Positions 33,185 through 45,263 of a stretch of DNA of 64,000 bases are shown piece after piece; the first letter of the stretch is position 1, and the number at the start of each line of letters is the position of its first letter. The DNA comes from Akebia trifoliata (Eukaryota; Streptophyta; Magnoliopsida; Ranunculales; Lardizabalaceae): NCBI GenBank assembly GCA_017979445.1, contig CM030714.1, positions 18,285,892 through 18,349,891 on the forward strand, in the 5' to 3' direction. Under the pieces are notes generated by a model. It made no database searches. It was not told the DNA's origin and saw only the letters and a program-made list of their open reading frames with translations. Position numbers and translations under genes: made by a program.

Positions 33185-34121
33185 GATGTCCCTCTTTGGC
33201 AGAGGGTTGAAGCAAACTAGATAACAAATCTATTTTGGTAGATAGTGCGATATCCGAATGCCAAAGTTAGTGACAGTTCATTTTGCAGCCTGATTTAGTA
33301 ATTCGTCGGGATGTTCGAATCCTTGAGAGTTAAACTCTCTTCGAACAAAAAGGTTGTCAGGTCCCTGAGCGTAAGCTCTCACTGACGGCACTAGATCCTT
33401 GAATTTTAGAAAATTCTCCCTGACTAATGCAGAAGTGCACGTGTGTGCAATGGTGTGATGATTACTGAGTAACATGTGTCAGGTCCTAGAGATCTTCTCT
33501 CACTGACAATAATGATTCAAAATTGAAATGTTCTTATACAATGAAAGCAATCATGGCAAGGTTGAACAATGAGGTAATTGTAGTCATAGCAATGTAGGAA
33601 CTTCGTTAAATCCTATTTGAAATTCTTTTTTAGAGTTCAAAAAAGTATGAGTCTCGTTTACCGGACTCGAACCTATTGTAGCCACGCTTCTCGGGCCAAA
33701 GAACTTAAACAATCCTGTTAATTCAATATGATTCAAATAAAGCTGGAGTCTTGTTTCTCGGATTTTGGCTAATGTTTACCGGAACTTAAACAATCTTATT
33801 AAAGTTGGAGTCTCGCTTCTCGGACTCGAACTTAGGTTTGTAGGCACTTCAAAAAATCTACTCATTCTATGATTCAAAAAGTTGGAGTCTCGTTTCTCAG
33901 ACTCGCAGTTAGGTTTGTAGGCCCTTCAAAAGCCTACTCATTCTATGATTCAAAAAGTTGGAATCTCATTTCTTGGATTCACACTTAAGTTTGTTAGCAT
34001 TTCAAAAAGCCTATTCATTCTATGATTTAAAAAGTTGGAGTCTCGTTTCTCGGACTCGAACTTAGGTTTATAGGCACTTCAAAAAGCCCACTCATTCTAT
34101 GATTCAAAAAGTTGGAGTCTT
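33185..34121 (-). repeat. T 3' end: PPT and 77-bp repeats
   Basis: GATGTCCCTCTTT (33185) is the inverted PPT with one change. About five inverted 77-bp units (GGAGTCTCGTTTCTCGGACT) lie at about 33640-34121, where V inserted. Confidence 0.75.
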
Positions 34122-35125
34122 TGAAAGCGCCCTCAATCCGCGGGGTGAGCGGATCCGTTTTTGACCCTTGAGGTTTGGGAGTCGCCACCTAGTTAATATG
34201 GTCTAGGAACCAAGCTGACTCTAAAACGGATAATGAACTAATCTACTATAGAAAATCTGAATCTGGGGATCATGTTACGGGGTTGGAAGGTGTTAGGCAC
34301 CAACCCTGCCCGGCCATTGCCGGTCTCTACTTATCCCAAATAAATCTACATCGCTAATGACAAACCTAGATTAAAAAATAATGAAAAATCTTAACTTCGA
34401 TCTGCAAAAGTGATATTCCCTCAAATCTGGTGAAAACGGCTCCTTGTACCGTATTCCTCACTTCGTTCTATCTCCGGATCTGATTTCTGATCTCCGAGGT
34501 AAGGTATCTCCTTCTTGGATCTAGGTGCTTCGAATTTGTTGTGAATTTTTCTGATGTTTTTGAGAGATTTTTGGGTGTTTTTTAGGCTAAAATCGGAGTA
34601 GGGGTGTTAAGAAAGGTGTTGGGACTCCAAAATTAGGGTTTTGGGGAGGTTGTGGAGGCTTCTTCACCTACTTTTTCTAGGGTTTTTTCTTTTATACGAA
34701 AATAGGGTGTGGAGGCTCCTATTTATAAAGTTTTTAGAAGCATTAGGGTTTGATTAGGGTTTGTTTTAGAGTTTTAATTAGGGTTTTGACTTTGGTCTCA
34801 TGAGATGGACTTAGTCTTTAGGGCTTTGACTTAGGGTTTTGACTTTAGTCTTATGAGATTGACTTGATTAGTTTAGATTAGGGTTTTGATTTATGGTTTT
34901 GACTTTAGTCTTATGAGATTGATTTGATTAATTTAGATTAGGGTTTTGATTTAGGGTTTTGACTTTAGTCTTATGAGATTGACTTTAATCTTATGAGATT
35001 GACTTTAATACTTGACTTTAGTCTTACTTAATTGACTTTAATTTTGACTTTAGTCTTATTTGATTCACTTTAATATCTTGACTTTAGTCTTGCTTGATTG
35101 ACTTTAAATTTTTGGAGCAACCCCC
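34122..35125 (-). repeat. V 3' LTR, left part
   Basis: Starts TGAAAGCGCCCTC and has TATTTATA at 34720-34727. Many TTGACTTTAGTC W-box units lie at about 34790-35105. It breaks at CCCCC, the Q target. Confidence 0.88.
35121..35125. repeat. Target site duplication of Q, left copy (CCCCC)
   Basis: CCCCC also follows Q at 46994-46998. The uninterrupted LTR reads GGAGAACCCCCCTC. Confidence 0.8.
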
Positions 35126-36855
35126 TGAAAGCGCCCTCGATCCGTGGGGTGCGCGGATCCGCTTTTGACCCTTGAGGTTTGGGAGTCGCCACCTAGTTAT
35201 TAAGGTCTAGGAACCAAACTGACTCTAAAGAAAGGCAAACTAATCTACGAAAGAAAAAAAAGGTCCGGGGATCACGTTACGAGGTTGGAAGGTGTTAGGC
35301 ACCAACCCCGCCCGGCCAAAGCCAGTCTCTACTAACTTCCCAAATAAATTACATTGCTAAAAATCTAGATAAAAAATAAATAAAAAAAAAGTTATACTTT
35401 TTCGATAGCAAAGACTTTGTTCCCTCAGATCCGACAAAAATAGCTCCTTGTACCATACTCCCTTGCTTCGTTCTGTCTCCGGATTTGATTTCGGATCTCC
35501 GAGGCAAGGTATCTCCTTATTTTTTGATCTGAACTCTTCGAGTTTATTATGGATTTTGAAGTTTTTTTAGAGGGCTTTTGGGTGTTATTTAGGCTAAAAT
35601 TGAAGGAGGGATGTTAGGTAAGGAGTTGAGGCTCCAAAACTAGGGTTTATGGGAGGCTAAGGGGGCTTTTAGACCTACTTCTCTTAGGGTTTATGATTTG
35701 ATACGAAAATAGGGTGTGAGCACCTCTATTTATAGATATTTTTAGGGGTTGATTTGGATAGAGTTAGTGTTTAATTAGAGTTCTTTTAATTAGAGTTGTG
35801 TTTTAGTTAAAATTGTTTTGGGTAAAATTGTGTTTTAATTAGAATTGTTTTAGGTAGAATTGTTTTTAAGTTAGAACTCTATTAAATAGAGTTAATATTT
35901 AATTAGAACTCTATTATGACTTTTGGTCTTATTTGATTGACTTTTAATGTTTTGACTTTAGTCTTAATTGATTGACTTTTAATATCTTGACTTCAGTCTT
36001 GCTTAATTGACTTTAATTTTGACTTTAGTCTCACTTGATTGACTTTAATACCTTGACTTCAGTCTTTCTTGATTTACTTTAATTTTTGGAGAACCCCCCT
36101 CTAAAATATCTTTAATTCTTTGGACCCCCAAATGTAGGGGTCCTTAAAGAAATATCCCGCGAACCCTCAACAATTTTACTTGAAAGTCCGATTGATCGAT
36201 TTCTTTGGTTCAAAATTTTAAATTAATTTCATTAATGTTTCACTTTAATTATTTAATGTTTTATTTATTAATTTCGAAATTTTCAATTATGAAAATTGTG
36301 AAATTACCGTTTTGCCCCTGGAGAGGACTTTTCACGTTTTAAGTCAGTTTTTAATGTTCGAGGATGTTTTAGAATCAATTTTTCGTAAGGAATTCAATGG
36401 AAATATTAGTTTTTATCATTTATGAAATTTTTTTGTGTGAAATGGTTATGAACTTTATGAGGGGCATTTTCGTAATTTTGTCGAATTCTGTTAAAATTGG
36501 CGAAATGATTTATTTTGTTTCGATTTGTTATTTTATGTGCTTGAATGAGTTTTCCTGAATGTAACGTAGGCTCTAGGGTTGTTTTGATGTCAGGGGTATT
36601 TTGGTAGTTTTTTAATTATTTTTATCGTGAAACTTCTTTTTGGTCTGCAATATGATGATTTCTATGTTTCTGGGGTCGTATTTTCCTAGCGTAGCGTGGT
36701 TTCTAAGTTTTGTCAGTTCGAGATACCTCATCCAGATTTCTGAAACATATCTGGTAACAAAATAAAGCATTGGAATAGACATTCATCATTGGGAACCTTT
36801 GCGATCGGGTTGACGACTTGATTAATCAGGCGAATGCAAAAATGGGGTGTCTACA
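35126..36855 (-). repeat. Q 3' LTR
   Basis: 1730 bp, TGAAAGCGCC...GGTGTCTACA read on the plus strand, with TATTTATA at 35727-35734 and W-box units at about 35935-36100. Confidence 0.93.
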
Positions 36856-36868
36856 GATGCCCCTCTTT
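36856..36868 (-). other. Polypurine tract of Q
   Basis: GATGCCCCTCTTT on the plus strand, that is AAAGAGGGGCATC in element orientation, directly before the 3' LTR. Confidence 0.8.
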
Positions 36869-37194
36869 GGCAGAGGGTTGAAGCAAACTAGATAACAAAT
36901 CTTTTTTGGTAGATAGTGCGATATCTTAATGTCAAAGCTAGGGACAGTTCATTTTGCAGCCTGATTTAGCAATTCGTCGGGGTGTTCGGATCCTTTAGGG
37001 TAAAGCTCTTCCCGAATTAAAAGGTTGTCAGGTCCTTGAATGCGAGCTCTCACTGGTAGTGTCAGATCCTTGAATTTAAAAAAATTCTCCTTGACTGATA
37101 TAACAATTGTGCAAGTGTGTGATTTAAAATCTGAGATAAATTTGAGTAAAGTCTGAGTATAAACTGAGCATAATTTGAATATAATCTGAGCATA

Positions 37195-39460
37195 AACTGA
37201 GCATAATTCCGAGAAAACCCTCGGCGGCATCTGAGCATAGTTCCGAGAAAACCCGGTAACTGAGCATAGTTCCGAGAAAACCCTCGGCGGTAACTAAGCA
37301 TAGTTCCGAGAAAACCCTCGGCGGCATCTGAGCATAGTTCCGAGAAAACCCTCGGCGGTAACTGAGCATAGTTCCTAGAAAACCCTCGGCGGCATCTGAG
37401 CATAGTTCCGAGAAAACCCTCGGCGGTACGTGAGCATAGTTCCGAGAAAACCCTCGGCGGCATCTGAGCATAGTTCCGAGAAAACCACCTGCGGTAACTG
37501 AGCATAATTCTGAGAAAACCCTCGGCGGCATCTGAGCATAGTTCCGAGAAAACCCTCGGCGGTAACTGAGCATAGTTCCGAGAAAACCCTCGGCGGCATC
37601 TGAGCATAGTTCAGAGAAAACCCTCGGCGGTAACTGAGCATAGTTCCGAGAAAACCCTCGGCGGCATCTGAGCATAATTCGAGAAAACCCTCGACGGCAT
37701 CTGAGCATAGTTCCGAGAAAACCCTCGGCGGTAACTGAGCATAGTTCCGAGAAAACCCTCGGCGGCATCTGAGCATAGTTCCGAGAAAACCCTCGGCGGT
37801 AACTAAGCATAGTTCCGAGAAAACCCTCGGCGACATCTGAGCATAATTCCGAGAAAACCCTCGGCGGTAACTGAGCATAGTTCCGAGAAAACCCTCGACG
37901 GCATCTGAGCATAGTTCCAAGAAAACCCTAGGCGACATCTGAGCATAGTTCCGAGAAAACCTTCGGCGGAATCTGAGCATAGTTACGAGAAAATCCTCGG
38001 CGGTAACTGAGCAAATTTCCGAGAAAACTCTCGGTGGCATCTGAGCATAGTTCCGAGAAAACCCTCAGCGGCATCTGAGCATAATTCCGAGAAAACCCTC
38101 GGCGGTAACTGAGCATAGTTCCGAGAAAACCCTCGGGGCATCTGAGCATAGTTCGCGGCATCTGAGCATAGTTCCGAGAAAACCTTCGGCGGCATCTGAG
38201 CATAGTTCCGAGAAAACCCTCGGCGGCATCTGAGCATAGTTCCAAGAAAACCCTCGGCGGCATCTGAGCATAGTTCCGAGAAAACCCTCGGTGGCATCTG
38301 AGCATAGTTTCGAGAAAACCCTCGGCGGTAACTGAGCATAGTTCCGAGAAAACCCTTGGCGGCATCTGAGCATAATCCAAGTTAACCCTTGGCGGTAACT
38401 GAGCAAAATCCAAGTTAACCCTTGGCGGCAACTGAGCAAAATCCAAGATAACCCTTGGCGGCATCTGAGCAAAATCCAAGATAACCCTTGGCGGCATTTG
38501 AGCAAAATCCAAGTTAACCCTTGGCGGCATCTGAGCATAGTTCCGAGAAAACCCTCGGCGGTAACTGAGCATAGTTTCGAGAAAACCCTCGGCGGCATCT
38601 GATCATAGTTTCGAGAAAACCGTCGGCGGTACGTGAGCATAGTTTCGAGAAAACCCTCGGCGGCATCTGAGCATAGTTCCGAGAAAACCCCCAGTGGTAA
38701 CTGAGCATAATTCTGAGAAAACCCTCGGCGGCATCTGAGCATAGTTCCGAGAAAACCCTCGGCGGCATCTGAGCATAGTTCCGAGAAAACCATCGGCGGT
38801 AACTGAGCATAGTTCCGAGAAAACCCTCGGCGGCATCTGAGCATAATTTCGAGAAAACCCTCGACGGCATCTGAGCATAGTTCCGAGAAAACCCTCGGCG
38901 GTAACTGAGCATAGTTCCGAGAAAACCCTCGGCGGCATCTGAGCATAGTTCCGAGAAAACCCTTGGCGGTAACTGAGCATAGTTCCGAGAAAACCCTCGG
39001 CGGCATCTGAGCATAATCCAAGTTAACCCTTGGCGGCAACTGAGCAAAATCCAAGTTATCCCTTGGCGGCAACTGAGCAAAATCCAAGATAACCCTTGGC
39101 GGCATATGAGCAAAATCCAAGATAACCCTTGGCGGCATTTGAGCAAAATCCAAGTTACTCCTTGGCGGCAATTGAGCAAAATCCAAACTGAGCAAAATCC
39201 AAGATAACCCTTGGCGGCAACTGAGCAAAATCCAAGATAACCCTTGGCGGAAACTGAGCAAAATCAAAGATAACCCTTGGCAGCATCTGAGCAAAATCCA
39301 TGTTAACCCTTGGCGGTAACTGTGCAAAATCCAAGATATCCCTTGGTGGCAATTGTGCAAAATCCAAGTTAACTTTTGGCGGCAACTGAGCAAAATCCAA
39401 GATAATCCTTGGCGGCATCTAAGCAAAATCTAAGATAACCCTTGGCGGTAACTGAGCAAA
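37195..39460 (-). repeat. Expanded 33/34-bp minisatellite (Q), about 66 units
   Basis: There are two unit types: a (CCGAG...CTCGG, 34 bp) and b (CCAAG...CTTGG, 33 bp). Each can form a 5-bp hairpin. In element direction the order is b (39460-39006), a (39005-38535), b (38534-38365), a (38364-37195). Neighbouring a units alternate GGCATCT and GGTAACT, making a 68-bp dimer. The long open frames on the minus strand (up to 453 codons) arise because the unit lacks stops and its length is not a multiple of three. They are not a known protein. Confidence 0.92.
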
Positions 39461-40239
39461 ACTAGTAGAGGAATAAAGGAATTTTGGAAAATAATGAATT
39501 AATTTGGAGAAGACTGATTGGAATGACTCGGAGAATAAATAAATCCGAAAGATAATGAATCTGAAAGAGAAATGATTGAATCTAAGAATAATTGGATCTG
39601 GAAAGGAATCTGGGAACGAAAGAATGCCATATCTCCTATGTGAGATCCAAAATGCTTTTGTTTGAACTTCAAGGATTTATCAAAAAGTTTTATGAATTTA
39701 AAACCTGAGTTTTTATTTCTTTTGAACCTCAAGAGTTTTTCAAAAAATTGTTATCAAGAGGGTAACCTTAAGTTTGGGGTTCTCATTATCTTTTAGGATT
39801 AACATTGCTCAAAAACAAAATGCCCCTAGTTTGATAATGAACATGGCCTCGAAAATAATTGAACACATCATGCAAAATAAAAAAAATGCCCCTAGTATAA
39901 GGGGGAAAGGTTACATTAAAGAAGAAAGAAAATGCCCCTTGTATGAAGGTTTGAAATATTTGATTACCACAAGCGCAATAAAGACTCAATTTTTAATTTT
40001 GATTAATTTTATTGAAGGTTTTGAGTCAGGCTCAAGATAACAAAATTATTTCCTTTCGAGACTCATCATAGAATTCACCCTTCTCTCCATTGATTTACTT
40101 GGGGAAGTAAAAATTCTTAGATCGATCGTGGACAAGATACTTGTGGCTTCTGAGTCTATGCCTGGTTTAAGTGAAGTATTGAACTTGATTATTCGGACTT
40201 CTGATGTTTCAGCTCGGACCGCTCTCAGCTTGGGATTTT
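39461..40239 (-). other. Q 3' UTR spacer
   Basis: Shared with N at 8950-9715. It has three inverted PPT-like boxes (AATGCCCCTAGT at about 39820, 39885 and 39930). No gene is seen. Confidence 0.6.
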
Positions 40240-40475
40240 CTTCTGTTTTTATTTTTTGCTTTAACTTTTGCCTAGATCGCCTTTTTAGGTTTTCAATCTA
40301 TCGAGCTTGCTCTAGCTTTTGCCTAGATCGCCTTTTCAGGTTTTCAATCTAGCGAGCTTCTTCTTTTTTTCCTTGGCTCTGATTGTTGCCAAAGTTGTCC
40401 TTTTAGATTTTCAACCTTGCGAGCTTGCCTTAATTTTTGCCTAAGTCGTCCTTTTCGAGTTTTCAACTTAGCAGG
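40240..40475 (-). repeat. 3' UTR stem-loop array (Q), four units
   Basis: Inverted copies of the N array. Stems on the plus strand include CTAGAT/ATCTAG (about 40323 and 40347) and CTAAGT/ACTTAG (about 40441 and 40468). Confidence 0.7.
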
Positions 40476-40779
40476 CTTCATCATTTTTTTATCTTTTTAT
40501 TTTTACTTCTATTTTGATATTCTAGAGTTACTGTCTGATCATGCTTTACTATCTTCTTGACTTTTCGTGCGATACTTAGGAGGACTTTTATAGGTAGGCT
40601 TAGGACTGGGTATAAAAAGAAAGGAATTTTGAGGCTCAAAAACTCAAATGCCCCTTATGTGGCATTTAATTTAAATTGTTTTCTTTTTTCTTAAATTTTC
40701 TTCCCCATTTTGGATTTCTTTTTCTTTTGAATTCTTTCTTATTTTTTTATTGTGTGGGGAACTAGATTTTTTTATTTTG

Positions 40780-40870
40780 ATGTGGTCAGGCCTGAAGTAA
40801 CTTCTCAGGTTGCCTACGTACCCCAGAATTTTGGGATCAGACCAAAACGTAGTTCGAAACTTCCCTCCCT
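40780..40870 (-). other. Conserved 3' UTR block (Q)
   Basis: CAGGCCTGAAGTAACTTCTC followed by GGTTGCCTACGTACCCC is the inverted form of the block in N, M, U and H. GAAGTAACTTC includes the 11-bp palindromic region. Confidence 0.7.
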
Positions 40871-40984
40871 TAGGTTAGGTGATTAGGCTAAGAAAGAAAA
40901 ATGTATCATTTTTTTTTTGAAAAGGCTGCAAAGGGCTGAGAAAGGAGATAATGAACTGGGTAGTAGGAAAATTGATTCGGCCAA

Positions 40985-41700
40985 AAATGGCCTCCTTAAA
41001 TGTAGTACCATTTGGTCAAGGTTGGTTGACTTTGGTAGTTCACTTCCATCATGATCTTGAAGTCTGACGACTTTTCCAGACAGTATTTCCTTAATGAATG
41101 AATTTCTCCAATTGGGTTTAGACTTTCTCCTATAGTCGAGGAGGAGTGTTCAATTTTCTTTGAAGTCTGATAGTTAAATCCTTGACTTGTAAATGATGAG
41201 CTTTGACCTTTTTGTCAAATGCACGGGTGACTCTTCTTAGATAAGCTTGCACATGGTACAGGACTTTAACTCGTTTTCTTCGATCAAGTTTAATTCTTCA
41301 TACTGCTGACGAACCCAATCTGTTTCTAACAAATGATTTTCCAACAAGACCCTGAGAGATGAAATTTCCATTTCAACAGGCAAGACTGCTTCCATGCCAT
41401 ACACTAAGGAGAGGGAGTAGCTCCAATAGAGGATCGAATTGAAGTTCGACATGTCCATAGCGTGAATGATAATTTTTCTGATCAATCTCGATGTGATTGA
41501 CACATTTTCCCGATGATAATCTTGAGACTCTTACTAACTGCTTCAACCGTTCTATTGATCTAAGGACGGTAGGGGGATGATTTGTGCTTCTGGATCTTCA
41601 ACTTTAAACATAGAGTAATGATTTATGCTTTGAAGTACGACCCATTATGTGAGATCAATTCAAAAGGTACCCCCATATCGACTGATAATATGTGATTTAA
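40985..41700 (-). pseudogene. Integrase C-terminal half remnant (Q)
   Basis: Same remnant as in N. The stretch 41237-41503 is open for 88 codons and contains YSLVYGMEAVLPVEMEISS and DWVRQQYEELNLIEENELK, the block after the integrase catalytic core in Tat/Ogre polyproteins. Upstream, the second catalytic Asp region reads ISHNGSYF, with His in place of Asp. The C-terminal SGK-RLQ-HDG tail is visible at about 41040. Stops and frameshifts separate the blocks. The N-terminal half is deleted with the same join as in N, so it is not functional. Confidence 0.82.
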
Positions 41701-41779
41701 AACTCAAGATGTAGTAAAGATAGTGCTGATACATTTTATAACATCTTCTTTGATTCCATCGATATAGACGAGTATCTAT

Positions 41780-42130
41780 TCCGTGTTGAATAACACCCAA
41801 GCTTGCACCTAACATATCCTCATAAGCCCATACGAACAAGTCTTTTGAAATTTCTGAGAAAATTCATTATCCCCTTGTGTTCCTCTAGAGATAAGATGGT
41901 TTCTATTTGAATCACTTTTGGAATTTATTTTTTGTTTCGAGGTCAAAGACATTTCCTTTCTCGATTAAAGGTTGAGCCCAACTCTTATCTTCTTGTTCAG
42001 AAACGAAATTTATCAAATTATTAGTTAATCGTTAATGCGCTCGAGGTATTCAAAAATTTTCTTTATCCGATCAATTTCAGATGGGGCATCAGACACCTCT
42101 ATAGACTCGATGAACTAACTTGACTCAATA
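41780..42130 (-). pseudogene. Pre-RT polyprotein stub (Q)
   Basis: Reverse-strand reading includes FVWAYEDMLG, as in N. It is joined to the integrase remnant with RT and RNase H missing between them. The join 'GGAATAGATACTC' then 'TTATAAAATGTATCAGC' is the same as in N (about 7385-7440). Confidence 0.65.
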
Positions 42131-42449
42131 AGAAAGAGTAGACTCAATCTAAGGAAGACATGATCTTGCTGGAAAAAAGGACTTGAGCTAACCCAAATGA
42201 TTCATGAAAACTCAAGACAAGTACCCACACGAGTTTGATTAAGACTGAGGACTGAGATATTACTTATAACCGGTAGGATTGAATCACTATGATCTTCAAA
42301 GAACAACTAGACGATGTTGAGAAATTTTGAGATCATTTCTGACTGTTGATTTGATATTGACATTTACTCTAACTGACCGGATTTACAACCCTAGCTAGAC
42401 GATGGACAATTGAGCTTAGACACAATGATAACCCTTGAATCTCTTTGAA

Positions 42450-43000
42450 GGTGAATTTAACCAATTTTAGTGTCACCCCCTTAATAACATTTTAAATGAA
42501 CCTTGAGATTTTATAGAATTTTATGCACCAATCCATTAAACAATTCATTAATGTAATAATTATTCAGAAAAATAATTTTATTGCACTCTTGAAAAATATT
42601 GACAAATAATTTTTCATTGAATAACAACTTCCACAAACATATTTCAATAATTTTTCACGCAAAAATAGATTTTTTGTAAACCATTTTTTTCTGAAAAATA
42701 TTTTTTTCTCCTTTTCTTTTTTTAGAAAATATTTTCTTCTAGAAAAATTTTTGGGAAAACATTCTTTTGAAAAATCTTATTCTTCCGGAAAATATTTTAC
42801 TTTTGAAAATCATTTCTCTTCTAGAAATATTTTTCTTCTGGAAAATATTTTTCTTCTTTTAAAATGGATTTAAAATCCGAATAAAAAAAAAGTTTGAATT
42901 TCATTTTGATTCAAATGGCTCTACCCATAATGATCATTGGATCGAGATGGACTGGGTCAAGTTTAAAATGGATTTTTTATTGGGTTGGTGAACCCATTTT
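42450..43000 (-). other. Q AT-rich palindromic spacer
   Basis: GGAAAATATTTT-type palindromes at about 42720-42860. Counterpart of 6310-6500 in N. No gene is seen. Confidence 0.55.
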
Positions 43001-43079
43001 AATTTCCAAAAAGTAACATTTTTGATCCTTGGGGACAATCATACACTCTGATTTCATCATCCATATCATTCACATTAAT

Positions 43080-43915
43080 CACAAAGTCTCATAAGATTCC
43101 ATTCAATGAACAACCTGGGAACACCCACGATAAGTTCGAGTCGTGACCTACTGGGAAGGTTTCTAGACTCTAAGCTTATTACGTGCAATGCATTTTTTAT
43201 CTGGCCACCCTTGCCCAAGCACACCTATATACCTTTCGATACGTGGTGACTTTGGTTTGATATACCGTATAGGTGATAATCAAAAACCTCAATTCACTTC
43301 TCTGAAGCCGAAAACAGCCAGTTCGATCTCCAGTTGAGAGGTGGCGCACAATACTGAGCAAGGGCCCACTTAAATACCTCTCGTCTAGAATAGACGTAGT
43401 CTATCCCCCTCGTACAGTAGGGTACAGCGGGGCAAGATCTTGCTTAGGCACCGGTTTTGACCAAGAAGTGCAATTGATATACTTAGATTACCTTTTATAC
43501 CTACGGGTACGAGTCAAGAGTTGTAGCTTTCATTAATGGTTTGGCATCCCACGAGGGGATCGACCACGTACTAGTACTACGTTGGCAATCGGGACATGTG
43601 ATTGTGTGGCTTACAATAGGTCAAAGGCTCAGGTCGCTTCAGCCTGGGTGCATCAATATATCTCTCAGAATCACCTGATCAGACGGTATTGATGCCCCAA
43701 GTTTGATATACCTTAAGGTACTTGACTGGAGTTGTGGGTTTCATGAATGACTTCGCATCTCCGAAGAGACCGGGCCACGCACTAGTGCCACGTTGGCTAA
43801 ATGGGACGTGTAGGTGCTCAAAACAGTAAACGTGCATGTGGTGTGTGCAAAACAGGGTGGGGTGTGCCCGGGGCCTTTTTCAAACAAATGGGCCCATGGG
43901 CCAGATTATGTCATC
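43080..43915 (-). other. Conserved leader (Q)
   Basis: Inverted copy of the shared leader, with GTACTAGTAC at about 43568 and GCACTAGTGC at about 43777. Confidence 0.75.
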
Positions 43916-44259
43916 ACATATGGATATCAAATGAATATTGATCAAGAAAATAATACAAAACCCATCACATCGAAATTAAGATGAAAGCAAATACATCACA
44001 AATATATCTGTAGAGATCATGACACATTATATGGGCATATAACACAAATAATAATTAATCTTATCCAACATTAAAAAGGCCCACAAATTTGTTGTCTATG
44101 GTCCAATCAAGGGTTACTTTTGGGTGATCCAAAATAAATCGAGATTCCAATAGATGTTACATTGATGATAGAATGACAATGGTTGAGATGAGCTCACTCT
44201 CAGGAACATTAATTGTGCTAACATTAGATAAATTCGGATTTTCTGTGAATTAAGAAAAT

Positions 44260-45010
44260 ACAATCCCAACTTACATCGATGATATCTAAGGCTCCCGATA
44301 ACGAAATTGAATGAACTCAAGTTCTAAATTAATCTACTCGATGAGATCTACATTTTATTAATAGGTGCCCAGACTTAGTTCTTACTAGAATGTTCTGTAA
44401 AAACGTTTTAACATTGCTGTCCCAACCTTCATTCAGAAATAATTCCAGATTTACAGATTGAACTTACATCAATTATATCTAAGGCTTCCGAAAACGAAAT
44501 TGAGTGAACTCAGGTTCTAAATTAATCTACTTGATGAGATCTATGTTTTATTAAGAGGTTCCCAGACTTAATTCTCACTAGAATATTTTATAAAAACGTT
44601 TTAACGTTGCTGTCCCAACTTTCATTCAGAAACAATTGCAGATTTACAGATTAAACTTGCATCGATGATATCTAAGGCTTCCGATAACGAAATTGAGTGA
44701 AATTAGATTCTAAATTAATCTAATCGATGAGATCTATGTTTTATTAAAAGGCTCCCAGACTTAATTCTCACTAGAATATTCTGTAAAAACGTTTTAACGT
44801 TGCTGTCCCAACTTTCATTCAGAAAAAATTCCAGATTTACAGATTGAACTTGCATCGATGATATCTAAGGCTTCCGATAACGAAATTGAGTGAACTCAGA
44901 TTCTAAATTAATCTACTCGATGAGATCTATGTTTTATTAATAGGTTCTTAGACTTAATTCTCACTAGAATATTCTCTAAAAACGTTTTAATATTTCTATC
45001 CAACCTTCAT
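44260..45010 (-). repeat. ~190-bp tandem array (Q), about four units
   Basis: Inverted units end in CCAACTTTCATTCAG-like boxes at about 44427, 44625, 44815 and 45001. They share CATCGATGATATC with the M and H arrays. Confidence 0.82.
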
Positions 45011-45244
45011 CATTCCATCTTTTTCATAGGTCAATTTGAATCTTTCATTATTTAGGGGTCATCAAAAAGTGATCCTTAATTGGAAAAAAAAATGCAATAC
45101 CCAAAATCATTTACAATCAAGACAAAAAAATAAATAAACAGAAAAAATAAATAAAATAAATCCAACTAAAAAAAAAAAAAAAAGAACTAGGTCATCTTGG
45201 CAATGCTCCCATACTTGGGGTTTTTCAAGTTTGATCCTCAATAG

Positions 45245-45262
45245 TCCCCAGCGGAGTCGCCA
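45245..45262 (-). other. Primer-binding site of Q
   Basis: In element orientation TGGCGACTCCGCTGGGGA, a perfect complement of the plant tRNA-Arg(ACG) 3' end. Confidence 0.9.
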
Positions 45263-45263
45263 C

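Noticed and set aside
37062..39426. Long overlapping open frames (up to 453 codons) on the minus strand with repeats such as FSRNYAQLPPRVFSELCSD
   Set aside because: They are the minisatellite read in three frames. The 34-bp unit has no stops and is not a multiple of three, so all frames stay open. No known repeat protein is matched.
37195..39460. CRISPR-like array
   Set aside because: The repeats are directly joined with no unique spacers, the context is a plant retrotransposon, and no cas genes are present.
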